From assembly GCA_964624065.1 (NCBI GenBank), contig CAZUWF010000035.1, positions 1 to 22,483 on the forward strand: 22,483 bases of DNA, given 5' to 3'. Positions 6,538-14,869 of the stretch are shown here, one piece after another. The translations under genes were made by a program, and so were the position numbers. Origin of the DNA: UBA7960 sp964624065 (GTDB taxonomy: Bacteria > Bacteroidota > Bacteroidia > Bacteroidales > UBA7960). The notes below the pieces were generated by a model. That model saw only the letters and a program-made list of their open reading frames with translations. It ran no database searches and was not told the origin of the DNA. The number at the start of each line of letters is the position of its first letter. Position 1 is the stretch's first letter.

Positions 6538-7245
6538 ATGACAAAGAATGTTTTTTTTTCGGGTGCATTGTCGTTAACCCTGTTTTTTGTTTTTGCGGCC
6601 TTCCAGAGGGGTAGCGATGACCATAGTAGAGAAAGGAAACAAATGGTAAGGGATCAAATCCAAGCCAGGGGAGTTAGTAACAAGGCTACACTCAGGGCTA
6701 TGGAAGCCGTACCAAGGCACAGGTACGTGCCTGTTGACAAACAGCGAGACGCATACGCCGATAGGCCACTGCCAATAGGTTTTGGTCAAACAATTTCGCA
6801 GCCATACATTGTGGCCTATATGACCGAAGTAGTTAGCCCCAAAAAAGGGCAAAAAGTTTTGGAAATAGGTACTGGCTCAGGCTATCAGGCAGCAGTTCTT
6901 GCCGAAATAGTTGACCACGTTTACACAATCGAAATCATCCCGGAGTTGGGCCTAAGGGCAAAGAGGGTGTTGGACGAATTTTACGACAACGTTAGCCTGG
7001 AAATTGCCGATGGATACCACGGCTGGCAGGAGCAGGCACCTTTCGACGCGATTGTGGTTACCGCCGCTGCCGGAAATATTCCGCAGCCATTGATAAAACA
7101 ACTAAGGGATGGTGGCAAAATGATTATCCCGGTGGGATCGCCATATATGGTGCAGCAGTTAATGTTAGTTGAAAAGAAGGGCGAAAGGATAACCACAAGA
7201 GCCCTTTTGCCAGTGAGGTTCGTTCCCTTTACTCGGAGCGATTAG
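6538..7245 (+). CDS. pcm: Protein-L-isoaspartate O-methyltransferase with N-terminal signal/anchor
   Basis: Repairs isoaspartyl residues in damaged proteins by S-adenosylmethionine-dependent carboxyl methylation. The 235-residue product has the conserved GFGQTISQPYIVAYM block (81-95), SAM motif I VLEIGTGSGYQAAVLA (107-122), the acidic post-motif TIEI (130-133), and FDAIVVTAAAGNIPQPLIKQL (169-189). It is unusual in starting with MTKNVFFSGALSLTLFFVFA, a basic-hydrophobic stretch that looks like a signal peptide or membrane anchor and is absent from the E. coli enzyme. I chose the ATG at 6538 over an upstream in-frame TTG (6514) because it sits immediately before the signal-like segment. The next gene begins 2 bp after its stop, so the two are tightly coupled. 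Confidence 0.93.
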   Translation: MTKNVFFSGALSLTLFFVFAAFQRGSDDHSRERKQMVRDQIQARGVSNKATLRAMEAVPRHRYVPVDKQRDAYADRPLPIGFGQTISQPYIVAYMTEVVSPKKGQKVLEIGTGSGYQAAVLAEIVDHVYTIEIIPELGLRAKRVLDEFYDNVSLEIADGYHGWQEQAPFDAIVVTAAAGNIPQPLIKQLRDGGKMIIPVGSPYMVQQLMLVEKKGERITTRALLPVRFVPFTRSD

Positions 7246-7247
7246 AC

Positions 7248-9671
7248 ATGCTTACCCGAACTACACCAGAAGGGGGTTTGAGGCTGCTCTTGGGGTTGGG
7301 CCTTTACTCCTCGGCAGTGATAGCATTCCAGCTTTCGTTGATGCAGCTTGTTTCAATAGCACAATGGCATCATTTTGCGTACATGATTATATCCATTGCC
7401 CTCATGGGTTTTGGGGCGAGCGGTACCGTGCTGGCCTTGGCTCGAAAAAAGTTGCTCAAGCACGAGGGTAAACTTGTACCACTTCTATTTATTGCAAGCG
7501 GCCTTTTGATGGTGGTTGCCTTCCAGATAAGCCGGCTCGAATTGATAAGGTTCGACGTTTTTGTAATGTTTGCGGATGGATATGGTTTTTGGAAGCTGGT
7601 TGTCAGCTACCTATTGTTTGCAATGCCATTTTTTCTCGGAGCTCTTGCCATAGGAATCATTTTCATTTCAAGGAGCAAGGAAATAGGTTCGTACTATTTC
7701 TCTAACCTGTTAGGGTCGGGTATGGGTGGTTTAGTGGCACTGTTTTTAATGTCATGGCTTTCGCCAGATGCCATCCCTTTGATTATTGGCTGCATAGCAA
7801 TAGTTTCGGGGTTAACGGTGGCCAAAAAAACCACCCGTAAATTGGTAATTCCAACATCAATTCTTGCCTTTGGCTTATCAATATTTGTAGCCGTCAGGCC
7901 TCTCCAATTCCACCCTTCAGAATACAAAGCCATAGAACGGGCCCTCAACCTTCCCGACGCTAATGTTACACACCGGTTTCCGTCGGTTCACGGACTCGTT
8001 GAGGTAGTTCACAGTCCGGTCCAGAGGTTCTCGCCCGCGTTAAGCTTCAACTTCATGGGAGAACCTAAAGGGGGTTACGCGGTATTCGTGAACGGCGATT
8101 ACTACGGTCATGTAATAAACCATTCCGATTATGATCAGGACCACATTTTGAATTTTTCCACTCTGAACTTGCCGTACCTGGTTTCGACTCCCGAAAGAGT
8201 ATTGATCCTCGATGCAGGTACTGCAACAAACGTTTCGCACGCAGTTGGCAATGGTGCAAGGCAGGTTGATGCCGTTATTCCCGACGTAACCATATCAAGG
8301 TTATTGACAACCGATCTCAGCGATGCATCCGGCGGAGTATTATCAAGGCCGGAGGTAAGGGTTCACAACGTGGAACCGAGAAATTTCTTGCGGGATAACA
8401 AGACCACACAATATGACCTGATAGTTCTTCCGATTCAGGAAGGATTTGGCGGTACCACCGGTTTGGGGGCCTTGAGGGAAGAGTTTGGCCTTACCATTGA
8501 AGCATTCGGGCAAATGGTAAATAGCTTGTCGCCACAGGGTATCATTTCCATTTCGACATGGTTCGACTATCCATCAAGGACCAGCCTTAAAATACCGGCA
8601 ACCCTCATTGAAGCGGCCAAGGTGCTCAACCACGATAATCCTGAAAATCACATTGCTGCCATTAGGTCGTGGGGCACGATCACCTTCGTGCTAATGAGAG
8701 AGCCGCTAAGTCAAAACCAGATTGAAAGGATAAGGGGTTTTTGTTATGAGATGCTTTTTGACCCCTTGCTCCTCACCGGACTAAAACCCCACGAGCGCCA
8801 CTATCATAACTTGGTGGAAGACACCACTTTTTTCGACTTGCTTGATAGAATAATTATTGGCGACAGCAGCGTTTTTGCAGAGTATGCTTTCAATATTTCT
8901 CCGGCAACTGATAACAAGCCATACTTCAACAGGTATCTTAAGCTCTCAAAATTAAAGCACCTACTTGAAACCTACGGGGCTAGCCAACTTCCATTTCTCG
9001 AGTTGGGATACCTAACCCTGTTGGTTACCCTGGTACAAGCATTGGCGCTTGCCTTCATAATGATTTTTCTTCCCCTTTTCTTCTTAAAGAGGTCAATGTT
9101 GGGAAAGGTTTCCACTCTTTTGTATTTCGGAGCAATCGGGCTCGGATATATGTTTGCCGAGATAATACTTATACAGCGTTTCATCTTGTATTTCGGGACA
9201 CCCGTTCATTCGGTTGTGGCAGTAATCAGCACGATGTTGGTTTCAAGTGGGTTGGGTAGCTACTTTTCAAATAGGATAAAAGCCGATAAAAAGTCTCTAT
9301 TAAAAGTTGGCGCCACAGTTGCAACCCTGCTACTCCTGCTCGTATTATTTTTGCAGCCTGTAATACAAGGATCCATTTCGGCACCATTAGCGGTTAAAGT
9401 GGCAATTGGGTTGTTGATGATTGGAATACCTGCGTTTGTAATGGGCTTTATGTTTCCATTAGGGATAAGGCTGCTCGACAGTTACGACAATCTGCAGATA
9501 CCTTGGGCTTGGGGCATAAACGGCTGCCTTTCGGTATCAAGCACTTCATTGGCAACACTGCTGGCAGTTGAAAAGGGATTTAATGCAGTAATATTAATAG
9601 CAGTTGTGGCATACATAATTGCGGCCATAGCTTTTTCAATTGGCGGACTTACAAAAAGTAAAAGGGTTTAG
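7248..9671 (+). CDS. Large membrane protein with a spermidine-synthase-like domain
   Basis: An 807-residue protein in three parts. The N-terminus has about seven membrane segments within residues 10-217. The middle (about 220-565) is a soluble domain resembling spermidine synthase or a Rossmann methyltransferase. The C-terminus has about six membrane segments within 585-800. In the middle domain, ERVLILDAGTATNVSHAVG (316-334) is at the position of the SAM-binding loop, but the canonical GxGxG is reduced to DAGTAT. SPATDNKPYFNRYL (551-564) matches the Thr-Asp-[Asp/Asn]-x-Pro-[Phe/Tyr] segment common in membrane-bound spermidine-synthase homologues. Its substrate is unknown. It starts 2 bp after pcm and is followed 25 bp later by a SpoU gene; the three are probably one operon. 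Confidence 0.85.
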   Translation: MLTRTTPEGGLRLLLGLGLYSSAVIAFQLSLMQLVSIAQWHHFAYMIISIALMGFGASGTVLALARKKLLKHEGKLVPLLFIASGLLMVVAFQISRLELIRFDVFVMFADGYGFWKLVVSYLLFAMPFFLGALAIGIIFISRSKEIGSYYFSNLLGSGMGGLVALFLMSWLSPDAIPLIIGCIAIVSGLTVAKKTTRKLVIPTSILAFGLSIFVAVRPLQFHPSEYKAIERALNLPDANVTHRFPSVHGLVEVVHSPVQRFSPALSFNFMGEPKGGYAVFVNGDYYGHVINHSDYDQDHILNFSTLNLPYLVSTPERVLILDAGTATNVSHAVGNGARQVDAVIPDVTISRLLTTDLSDASGGVLSRPEVRVHNVEPRNFLRDNKTTQYDLIVLPIQEGFGGTTGLGALREEFGLTIEAFGQMVNSLSPQGIISISTWFDYPSRTSLKIPATLIEAAKVLNHDNPENHIAAIRSWGTITFVLMREPLSQNQIERIRGFCYEMLFDPLLLTGLKPHERHYHNLVEDTTFFDLLDRIIIGDSSVFAEYAFNISPATDNKPYFNRYLKLSKLKHLLETYGASQLPFLELGYLTLLVTLVQALALAFIMIFLPLFFLKRSMLGKVSTLLYFGAIGLGYMFAEIILIQRFILYFGTPVHSVVAVISTMLVSSGLGSYFSNRIKADKKSLLKVGATVATLLLLLVLFLQPVIQGSISAPLAVKVAIGLLMIGIPAFVMGFMFPLGIRLLDSYDNLQIPWAWGINGCLSVSSTSLATLLAVEKGFNAVILIAVVAYIIAAIAFSIGGLTKSKRV

Positions 9672-9696
9672 ATAAATACACAAACCAAAAACAACA

Positions 9697-10494
9697 ATGA
9701 CGAAACAAATACACAGTTTGCAAAACCCCTTGGTAAAAACCGTCCTTGATTTGCAACAAAAAAGGTCGGCACGAAACGCAACAGGATTATTTGTGGCGGA
9801 GGGAAGGAGGGAGGCTTCCCTGGCCATTTCCAACGGGTATGAAGTAGAACAGCTAATTTTGTGCCCCGAAATTTACCACCCTGATCCTTCCTACCCAGTT
9901 GCGCTCGATAAATTTAGCACCGATCAATTGATTGAAGCAAACCCCAGAGTGTACAACAAGATTGCCTACCGCGAAGACGCTGAGGGCATTATCATTATCG
10001 CCCACTCCAAAACCAAACGACTAGACCAGTTGAGCACTGCCCAGCGGCCATTCTTTATTATCCTTGAGGGTGTGGAAAAACCGGGTAACCTTGGCGCGGT
10101 TTTAAGAACGGCCGATGCTGTAGGAGCCACAGCCTTGATCATGTGCGACTCAAAAACCGACATTTACAACCCCAATGCTATTAGATCCAGTATGGGGTGC
10201 GCTTTTACGGTTTCAATAGTTTCGTGTAGCTCAAAACAAGCTATTGACTGGCTCAAGGAAAACAACATAAAGATCCACGCAGCAACCTTAGAAACCAAAA
10301 CTCTATACACCGAGGCCGACTTCCTAAAACCATCTGCAATAGTCTTCGGAACAGAAAAATTCGGGCTTTCCAATATTTGGTTAGAAAATGCCGATTTAAA
10401 AATAAAGATTCCGATGAATGGAATGATTGACTCGCTAAATGTATCCGTATCTGCCGCAATAGTTGCTTACGAAGCGCTGAGACAAAAAGAATAG
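9697..10494 (+). CDS. SpoU/TrmH-family RNA 2'-O-methyltransferase
   Basis: A 265-residue SPOUT-class enzyme that methylates ribose 2'-OH groups of tRNA or rRNA using S-adenosylmethionine. The N-terminal substrate-binding part (about 1-105) begins with the typical IHSLQNPLVKTVLDLQQKR and GLFVAEGRREASLA. The knotted catalytic domain shows motif 1 ILEGVEKPGNLGAVLRTADA (122-141), motif 2 IVFGTEKFGLS (215-225) and motif 3 IPMNGMIDSLNVSVSAAI (238-255). The target RNA cannot be named from sequence alone. Last gene of the plus-strand block; it converges on the MOSC-MogA gene across a terminator region. Confidence 0.94.
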   Translation: MTKQIHSLQNPLVKTVLDLQQKRSARNATGLFVAEGRREASLAISNGYEVEQLILCPEIYHPDPSYPVALDKFSTDQLIEANPRVYNKIAYREDAEGIIIIAHSKTKRLDQLSTAQRPFFIILEGVEKPGNLGAVLRTADAVGATALIMCDSKTDIYNPNAIRSSMGCAFTVSIVSCSSKQAIDWLKENNIKIHAATLETKTLYTEADFLKPSAIVFGTEKFGLSNIWLENADLKIKIPMNGMIDSLNVSVSAAIVAYEALRQKE

Positions 10495-10519
10495 AAGGGT
10501 ACTTTGCCGAAGGGATTGG

Positions 10520-10567
10520 CCGTTTTTGAATTTTTTCTGGCAGCTTTTTTCTGGCAATTGAAAACGG
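10520..10567. terminator. Bidirectional terminator region with nested direct repeats
   Basis: Between convergent genes, CCGTTTTTGAATT (10520-10532) and AATTGAAAACGG (10556-10567) form an imperfect inverted repeat. Inside it, TTTTTTCTGGCA occurs twice (10531-10542 and 10545-10556), two bases apart. The T runs serve the plus strand; the minus-strand T run would come from the outer A tract. This is plausible as the shared transcription end for the SpoU gene and the MOSC-MogA gene. Confidence 0.5.
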
Positions 10568-10586
10568 TTCTTGTCATTCGGTTTTT

Positions 10587-11510
10587 TTAATGCAAGTCAA
10601 GCCCTTGCCGCATATAAATAAGGTGCTGGAAGGTTTTGAGGATTTCTTCCATATATTCATTTACCGCTTTTACGCTCCCTGGAAGGGTGTAAATTAGCGT
10701 GTCGCCAATTATACCAGCCACTCCCGTGCTCAGTAGGGCGTTGGGTTTGCCTGCTCCATACTTGACCCTTATCATTTCCATAATTCCGGGTATTTCCTTG
10801 TCGAGCATCGGTCTTATGGTTTCTACCGTTATGTCGCGGGGACCTATGCCGGTACCACCCGTTGTTATTATTGCATCATACTTTAGCGAAGATCCTCTTA
10901 AAACCAAAGCGGCAAGATGCTCCTTGCTGTCCGGAATGAGTTCTTGGCTAACCGTTAGTAACCGCTTGGTCTTTTTAAAATGAGTGTTGAGGAGTTCAAC
11001 TATCCTTGGGCCGCTTCTGTCGGAATACTCGCCCCGGCTGGCGCGATCGCTCAATGTTATTACCATAATGCTGAAAACCCTAGGTATGTATTGAAACCGG
11101 TCGCCTGCCTTTACCTTGCCTCCTTTTATCACTCTTGCAAAAATTCCCTCCTTTGGCATAACGCATGTGCCAACCTCGCGAAAAATTGCACAGCCCGAAC
11201 CGTGGCATTCCTTCCCAATTTGGGTAATCTCCAGTTCAACCCTGTCGCTTGCCAATCTGTCGAGTGGGAGGGTTTCATAGAGCACCAACCCTTCGGTGGT
11301 TATGTTTTCGGCAAACTCGCCGTAAACCGGGGTTCGGTTGGCTTGCTTCGAAAACTTGTCGAAACTTTCAAACCCCAAAAGGCTCACCTGCCTGTGCCAG
11401 CTGCCAGCGTGGGCATCTTCTTTTACACCCCAATCGTACAAGGTAATTTCAGGAACAGGCTTTTTGGTGGTTCCCTTCTTTTCCGAAATGTTTACTGATA
11501 GGACTTTCAT
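10587..11510 (-). CDS. MOSC domain - MogA/MoaB molybdopterin adenylyltransferase fusion
   Basis: A 307-residue two-domain protein. Residues 1-142 form a MOSC domain, the Moco-binding or sulfur-carrier fold also found at the C-terminus of Moco sulfurases, with EDAHAGSWHRQVSLL, GEFAENITTEGL and ITQIGKECHGSGCAIF (C102, C107). Residues 145-300 form a MogA/MoaB domain that adenylylates molybdopterin before metal insertion, with ITLSDRASRGEYSDRSGP and the binding loop TTGGTGIGPRD (216-226). I chose the ATG at 11510 because it starts directly at the MOSC domain (MKVLSVNISEKKG); an in-frame start at 11564 adds 18 residues of no family character. It follows moaC by 152 bp with no clear promoter between, so it may be co-transcribed. 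Confidence 0.93.
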   Translation of the reverse strand: MKVLSVNISEKKGTTKKPVPEITLYDWGVKEDAHAGSWHRQVSLLGFESFDKFSKQANRTPVYGEFAENITTEGLVLYETLPLDRLASDRVELEITQIGKECHGSGCAIFREVGTCVMPKEGIFARVIKGGKVKAGDRFQYIPRVFSIMVITLSDRASRGEYSDRSGPRIVELLNTHFKKTKRLLTVSQELIPDSKEHLAALVLRGSSLKYDAIITTGGTGIGPRDITVETIRPMLDKEIPGIMEMIRVKYGAGKPNALLSTGVAGIIGDTLIYTLPGSVKAVNEYMEEILKTFQHLIYMRQGLDLH

Positions 11511-11662
11511 TTTTTGCTTTTTCCAAAAGGCTATCGCCTGATTAACTCTCGCGGCCAACGCCAAATTAAAGGTATGGTCAGAAACTTATTGCAAAATTGA
11601 CTACCATGGCTCCATTAAACCTAGTGGCACCACAATCACCTTGCACTAATAACCTAAACCTC

Positions 11663-12127
11663 TCAACTTTCTTTGGTTTTCTTCAACAACTCTATGTTGC
11701 TTATAACCATTGTTTTATCAACAGCTTTGCACATATCGTAAATGGTGAGCAGGCCAATGGAAACCGCCGTTAGTGCCTCCATTTCAACCCCGGTTTGCCC
11801 GTTGCATTTAACGGTTGCCACAACTTCAACGCCACCATCTTTTATGCTGGCCTTTACCTCTACTTTTGTAATCTGAAGCGGATGGCAAAGCGGGATGAGT
11901 GCCGAGGTGTTTTTTGCGGCTTGAATGCCAGCAATTTCTGCAACCGTTTGCACTTCGCCCTTCTTCATTGCATTATTTTGCAACAGGTTTAGGGTTTGTT
12001 CGCTCAAGGTAATAAATCCACTTGCAGTTGCCGACCTACGTTGAATGGGCTTACCACCAACGTCAACCATATTGGCCTTGCCGGCGGCATCAATATGCGA
12101 TAGCTTTTTGCCTTGGGTTTTTTCCAC
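11663..12127 (-). CDS. moaC: Cyclic pyranopterin monophosphate synthase MoaC
   Basis: Converts 3',8-cyclo-7,8-dihydro-GTP (the MoaA product) to cyclic pyranopterin monophosphate in molybdenum cofactor synthesis; it works as a cytosolic hexamer. All signature blocks are present in 154 residues: LSHIDAAGKANMVDVGGK (9-26), SALIPLCHPL (75-84), TGVEMEALTAVS (112-123) and the catalytic DMCKAVDK (131-138). It starts at a GTG; no upstream ATG gives a better N-terminus and the reading begins where MoaC proteins normally begin. moaA and the molybdopterin synthase genes are not in the window. Confidence 0.96.
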   Translation of the reverse strand: MEKTQGKKLSHIDAAGKANMVDVGGKPIQRRSATASGFITLSEQTLNLLQNNAMKKGEVQTVAEIAGIQAAKNTSALIPLCHPLQITKVEVKASIKDGGVEVVATVKCNGQTGVEMEALTAVSIGLLTIYDMCKAVDKTMVISNIELLKKTKES

Positions 12128-12141
12128 AAAAGTGTTTTTTG

Positions 12142-12168
12142 CAAAAATAGGGTTTTTTGCCGAGCAAA
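12142..12168 (-). promoter_or_regulatory. Promoter candidate for moaC
   Basis: Minus-strand TATTTTTG (12142-12149) is a perfect TAnnTTTG -7 box. TTTG at 12165-12168 lies only 15 bp upstream, which is short. The predicted start would be about 8 nt from the GTG, so the transcript would be almost leaderless. The remaining intergenic sequence to 12355 shows no gene. Confidence 0.4.
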
Positions 12169-12355
12169 CTTATAAATATTGACCTTCCCAGATAGATCAA
12201 ACCCTCAAATTAAAACTAAAATCGGGGTTTTATAAACATTACATTGTGTGGTTAGTGGCCGGGGTGATAAAAATTAGCCTTGAATCTTGGCAAAACCTAT
12301 GGGTGGCTTTTGTTATTGCAAGCACCGCTATAGAAAATAAGGTTGTAGGGTATGG

Positions 12356-13135
12356 TTATGGGGTTATTCTTTTTATCAGCCTCAAATGGTGGGTGTATTT
12401 TTTCAAATCTTTGTTGAAAATTCCTTGGTGGTCAACCGGGTCTATTCTTACCTTGCCAAAGGCGTGGATGATTTTGCCCTCTTCAACAAGCATTCCAACG
12501 TGTGTAATAATTTGTTCTTCATTGTCGAAGAAAAGTAAATCACCGGGTTGGGCTTCCACCAAAAGATCTATTGATTGCCCTCGCGTGGCTTGAATCGATG
12601 CATCGCGCGGGATGTTTATCCCTGCCATTTTGAAGACCACTTGCACCAAACCCGAGCAGTCAATCCCAAAACAAGACCTGCCGCCCCAAAGGTAAGGGGT
12701 ATTCAGGAACATTTTTGCAAATTGGGGCAAAAGTTCAGGTGAAACCTTGGTGGTTTCCACAGCCTGGTCAAAGTAAAAAAAACACCACCTTTCTAAGCTT
12801 ATCTCCTTGTTAATAAGCCCCGGCAGACTACTTCCCGCACTGATGGTAAAAAATGAATCGTCGTTCAAAGTGCTTACCCTGGCAAAATTTTGACTGCAAA
12901 CCATCAAGGGCTTCTTCGATAGTACCTTGAAGGTTCCTTCAGAAATTATGGAAACCTGATTGAGGTTGACCCACCCTACATAATAATCGTGTGTGGTTTT
13001 GATTTTATTCCAGGTGTCTTTATTTTCTATTACCTCAAAGGTTTCGCCAAATAACAGTTGGCTTACCAGTTCGCTTGAGTGGCGGGGCTCCGACCGCATC
13101 TGGGCAATTGATATTAGGCAAATTCCGTATTTCAC
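12356..13135 (-). CDS. NlpC/P60 (C40) cysteine peptidase with N-terminal SH3-like region
   Basis: A 259-residue protein related to gamma-D-glutamyl-L-diamino-acid endopeptidases (YkfC / dipeptidyl-peptidase VI type) that cut peptidoglycan stem peptides. An N-terminal SH3-like part (about 1-70, SEPRHSSELVSQLLFGE ... GWVNLNQV) and a second beta-rich segment precede the catalytic domain from about 130. That domain contains YLWGGRSCFGIDCSGLVQ with the nucleophile C160, THVGMLV with H212, and IIHAFGKV with H224. There is no signal peptide, which fits a cytosolic murein-recycling role. I chose the GTG at 13135 because it gives the family-like start (VKYGICLISIAQMRSEP); an in-frame TTG at 13168 adds a basic 11-residue tail. 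The amidase gene ends 36 bp upstream. Confidence 0.9.
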   Translation of the reverse strand: MKYGICLISIAQMRSEPRHSSELVSQLLFGETFEVIENKDTWNKIKTTHDYYVGWVNLNQVSIISEGTFKVLSKKPLMVCSQNFARVSTLNDDSFFTISAGSSLPGLINKEISLERWCFFYFDQAVETTKVSPELLPQFAKMFLNTPYLWGGRSCFGIDCSGLVQVVFKMAGINIPRDASIQATRGQSIDLLVEAQPGDLLFFDNEEQIITHVGMLVEEGKIIHAFGKVRIDPVDHQGIFNKDLKKYTHHLRLIKRITP

Positions 13136-13171
13136 TTTTTTTGATTTTTGACGGTCAGGGTGATGCAAAAA

Positions 13172-14839
13172 TTAAAACCCCTTGGGCTTTTTCCTAAAAA
13201 AATTAGTTTTTTCTTGAAAGGCCTTTCCCAAAAGTAGGACGTTGTCTTCACGGAACCAATTGCCCACAATAGTAATACTTGTTGGCATTCCATCTTCCGA
13301 AAATCCAGTGGGAACCGACAATGCAGGATGACCTGTAAGGTTTGTCATCAAAAGTTGGTCGCCTACGAAGCTCGGGGTTACCATAACATCCACTTGGTTG
13401 AAGATGCCTGAAAACTCTTCAATGATCAAGCTCCTGATTCGGTTTGCCTGAAGGTACTCAACGGCTGGAATCAGCCTTGCTGCCCTAAAGGTATTTGGCC
13501 AAGCCCTTTTTGCCTGGCGTACCATCAAGTCGTCTTTACCTGTAAGCGTGAGGTCACTGAAGGCCGCCGCCGCCTCGGTTGTCAATATGAACGAGATGGC
13601 CGAAACAGGGTATTTTTCACTTATGGTAACCGGTATTAGTTCTATTCCGAGACTTTTTAATGTTTGTAGTGCAAGGCTGTCGTTGGTTTTCATTGAATAT
13701 TCCTGGCCAAAGTAGTCTTTTGTGTAGCCCACCCTAAGTTTTCTTGGGTCTCGGGCAAGGTTGAGGTTTAAGGGTACGTCGGCAAGTGTGGGATCTATTC
13801 CATCTAATCCCGAAATGGAGCCAAGTACTATTGCGCAGTCTTGCGCTGTGCGGGCAATTGGACCAATTTTGTCCATGGTCCACGACAAAGCCATTGCCCC
13901 CGTGCGGCTTACGCGTCCGAAAGTTGGGCGCAATCCGGTTACTCCACAAACCGTTGAAGGCGAAACAATTGAACCCCAGGTTTCCGAGCCAATGGCAAAA
14001 GGTACCAACCCAGCTGCCACCGCCGATGCCGAACCCGCTGAGGAGCCGCTAGATCCGGTTTCGGGGTTCCACGGGTTGCGGGTTTTGCCCCCGTGCCAAA
14101 CATCACCCCAAGCTAGCTCGCCCAGCGACAATTTGGCCAGCAATATTGCTCCGGCCTCATGAAGCTTTTCAATTACCGGCGATGTAATGGTTGGTATCTG
14201 CTCCTTGTATATTGCTGAACCAAAGGTGAGAGGCACTCCCTCCAATGCAAGCAGGTCTTTGGCGCCATAAGGTATTCCGTGCAATGGACCGCGGTACTTT
14301 CCGGCTTGCAGCTCTTTGTCCATGGCTTTGGCATGTTCTATTGCCCTGTCCTCAAGGAGGGTTACCACGCAAAACAACTTACTGTCAAACCTTTTTAGGC
14401 GCCCCAAATACATTTGGGTGAGTTCCAACGAGGTTACCTGCCTGGTCCTGATTAGCTCGGATAGCTCTGCAACCGTGTAAAAGCAGAGGTCTTCACTATT
14501 CAGAGGAAGTTTGACGTTTCTCGGAGGCACGTAATCGGTATGATTATCAGAAAAATTGGGTTTGTATGCCAACGGAACAGGAGAAAAAATGAAAGCGGGT
14601 GGAACACTATTTGGTATTTCGACCTCATTGATTGCCTTGTAATTCTCGATTGCATTTGTGACTTCGTCAAGTAAAGAGTCGCGCTCGGCTGCAGAAAATT
14701 CAAGATTGAATAGTTGCTCGGCAGCCATAACATTTTGTGTGAGTCCCGATTCTGTCTTTTTTGATAGAATAACATTCAGTGCAAGGGAGCCAATAAGAAG
14801 TATTCCAAGCAGTATTATTAAGGTTTTTGATTTATCCAT
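13172..14839 (-). CDS. Membrane-anchored amidase (amidase signature family)
   Basis: A 555-residue hydrolase of the Ser-cisSer-Lys amidase family. An N-terminal hydrophobic segment (KTLIILLGILLIGSLALNVI, about 5-24) would anchor it in, or export it across, the inner membrane. The family core begins near residue 118 (LCFYTVAELSELIRTRQVTS). Catalytic Lys is K194 (GIPYGAKDLL), the Gly/Ser-rich signature is GSSGSSAGSASA (262-273), and the nucleophile is S290 in SETWGSIVSPS. Two usually glycine positions differ (GSSAGS for GSSGGS, and WGS for GGS). No gatB or gatC is nearby, so it is not the Glu-tRNA amidotransferase subunit; the substrate is unknown. I chose the ATG at 14839 over an upstream TTG at 14872. 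Confidence 0.9.
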   Translation of the reverse strand: MDKSKTLIILLGILLIGSLALNVILSKKTESGLTQNVMAAEQLFNLEFSAAERDSLLDEVTNAIENYKAINEVEIPNSVPPAFIFSPVPLAYKPNFSDNHTDYVPPRNVKLPLNSEDLCFYTVAELSELIRTRQVTSLELTQMYLGRLKRFDSKLFCVVTLLEDRAIEHAKAMDKELQAGKYRGPLHGIPYGAKDLLALEGVPLTFGSAIYKEQIPTITSPVIEKLHEAGAILLAKLSLGELAWGDVWHGGKTRNPWNPETGSSGSSAGSASAVAAGLVPFAIGSETWGSIVSPSTVCGVTGLRPTFGRVSRTGAMALSWTMDKIGPIARTAQDCAIVLGSISGLDGIDPTLADVPLNLNLARDPRKLRVGYTKDYFGQEYSMKTNDSLALQTLKSLGIELIPVTISEKYPVSAISFILTTEAAAAFSDLTLTGKDDLMVRQAKRAWPNTFRAARLIPAVEYLQANRIRSLIIEEFSGIFNQVDVMVTPSFVGDQLLMTNLTGHPALSVPTGFSEDGMPTSITIVGNWFREDNVLLLGKAFQEKTNFFRKKPKGF

Positions 14840-14869
14840 AAGGTTGAAATTAAAAGTTTCGTGCTGTTT

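Noticed and set aside
6360..6614. Possible transposase C-terminus (RPFEGQTPAERLYG)
   Set aside because: Only a short vague resemblance to the Arg-Pro-His ... Thr-Pro-Ala-Glu end of integrase-type transposases; no catalytic residues, no ATG, and it overlaps the start of pcm. Kept only as a remark on the leader.
10531..10556. CRISPR-like repetition
   Set aside because: Only two 12-bp copies two bases apart; no spacers, no array and no cas genes.
10980..11498. 172-codon open frame on the plus strand
   Set aside because: Antisense to the MOSC-MogA gene, whose two domains are clearly conserved.
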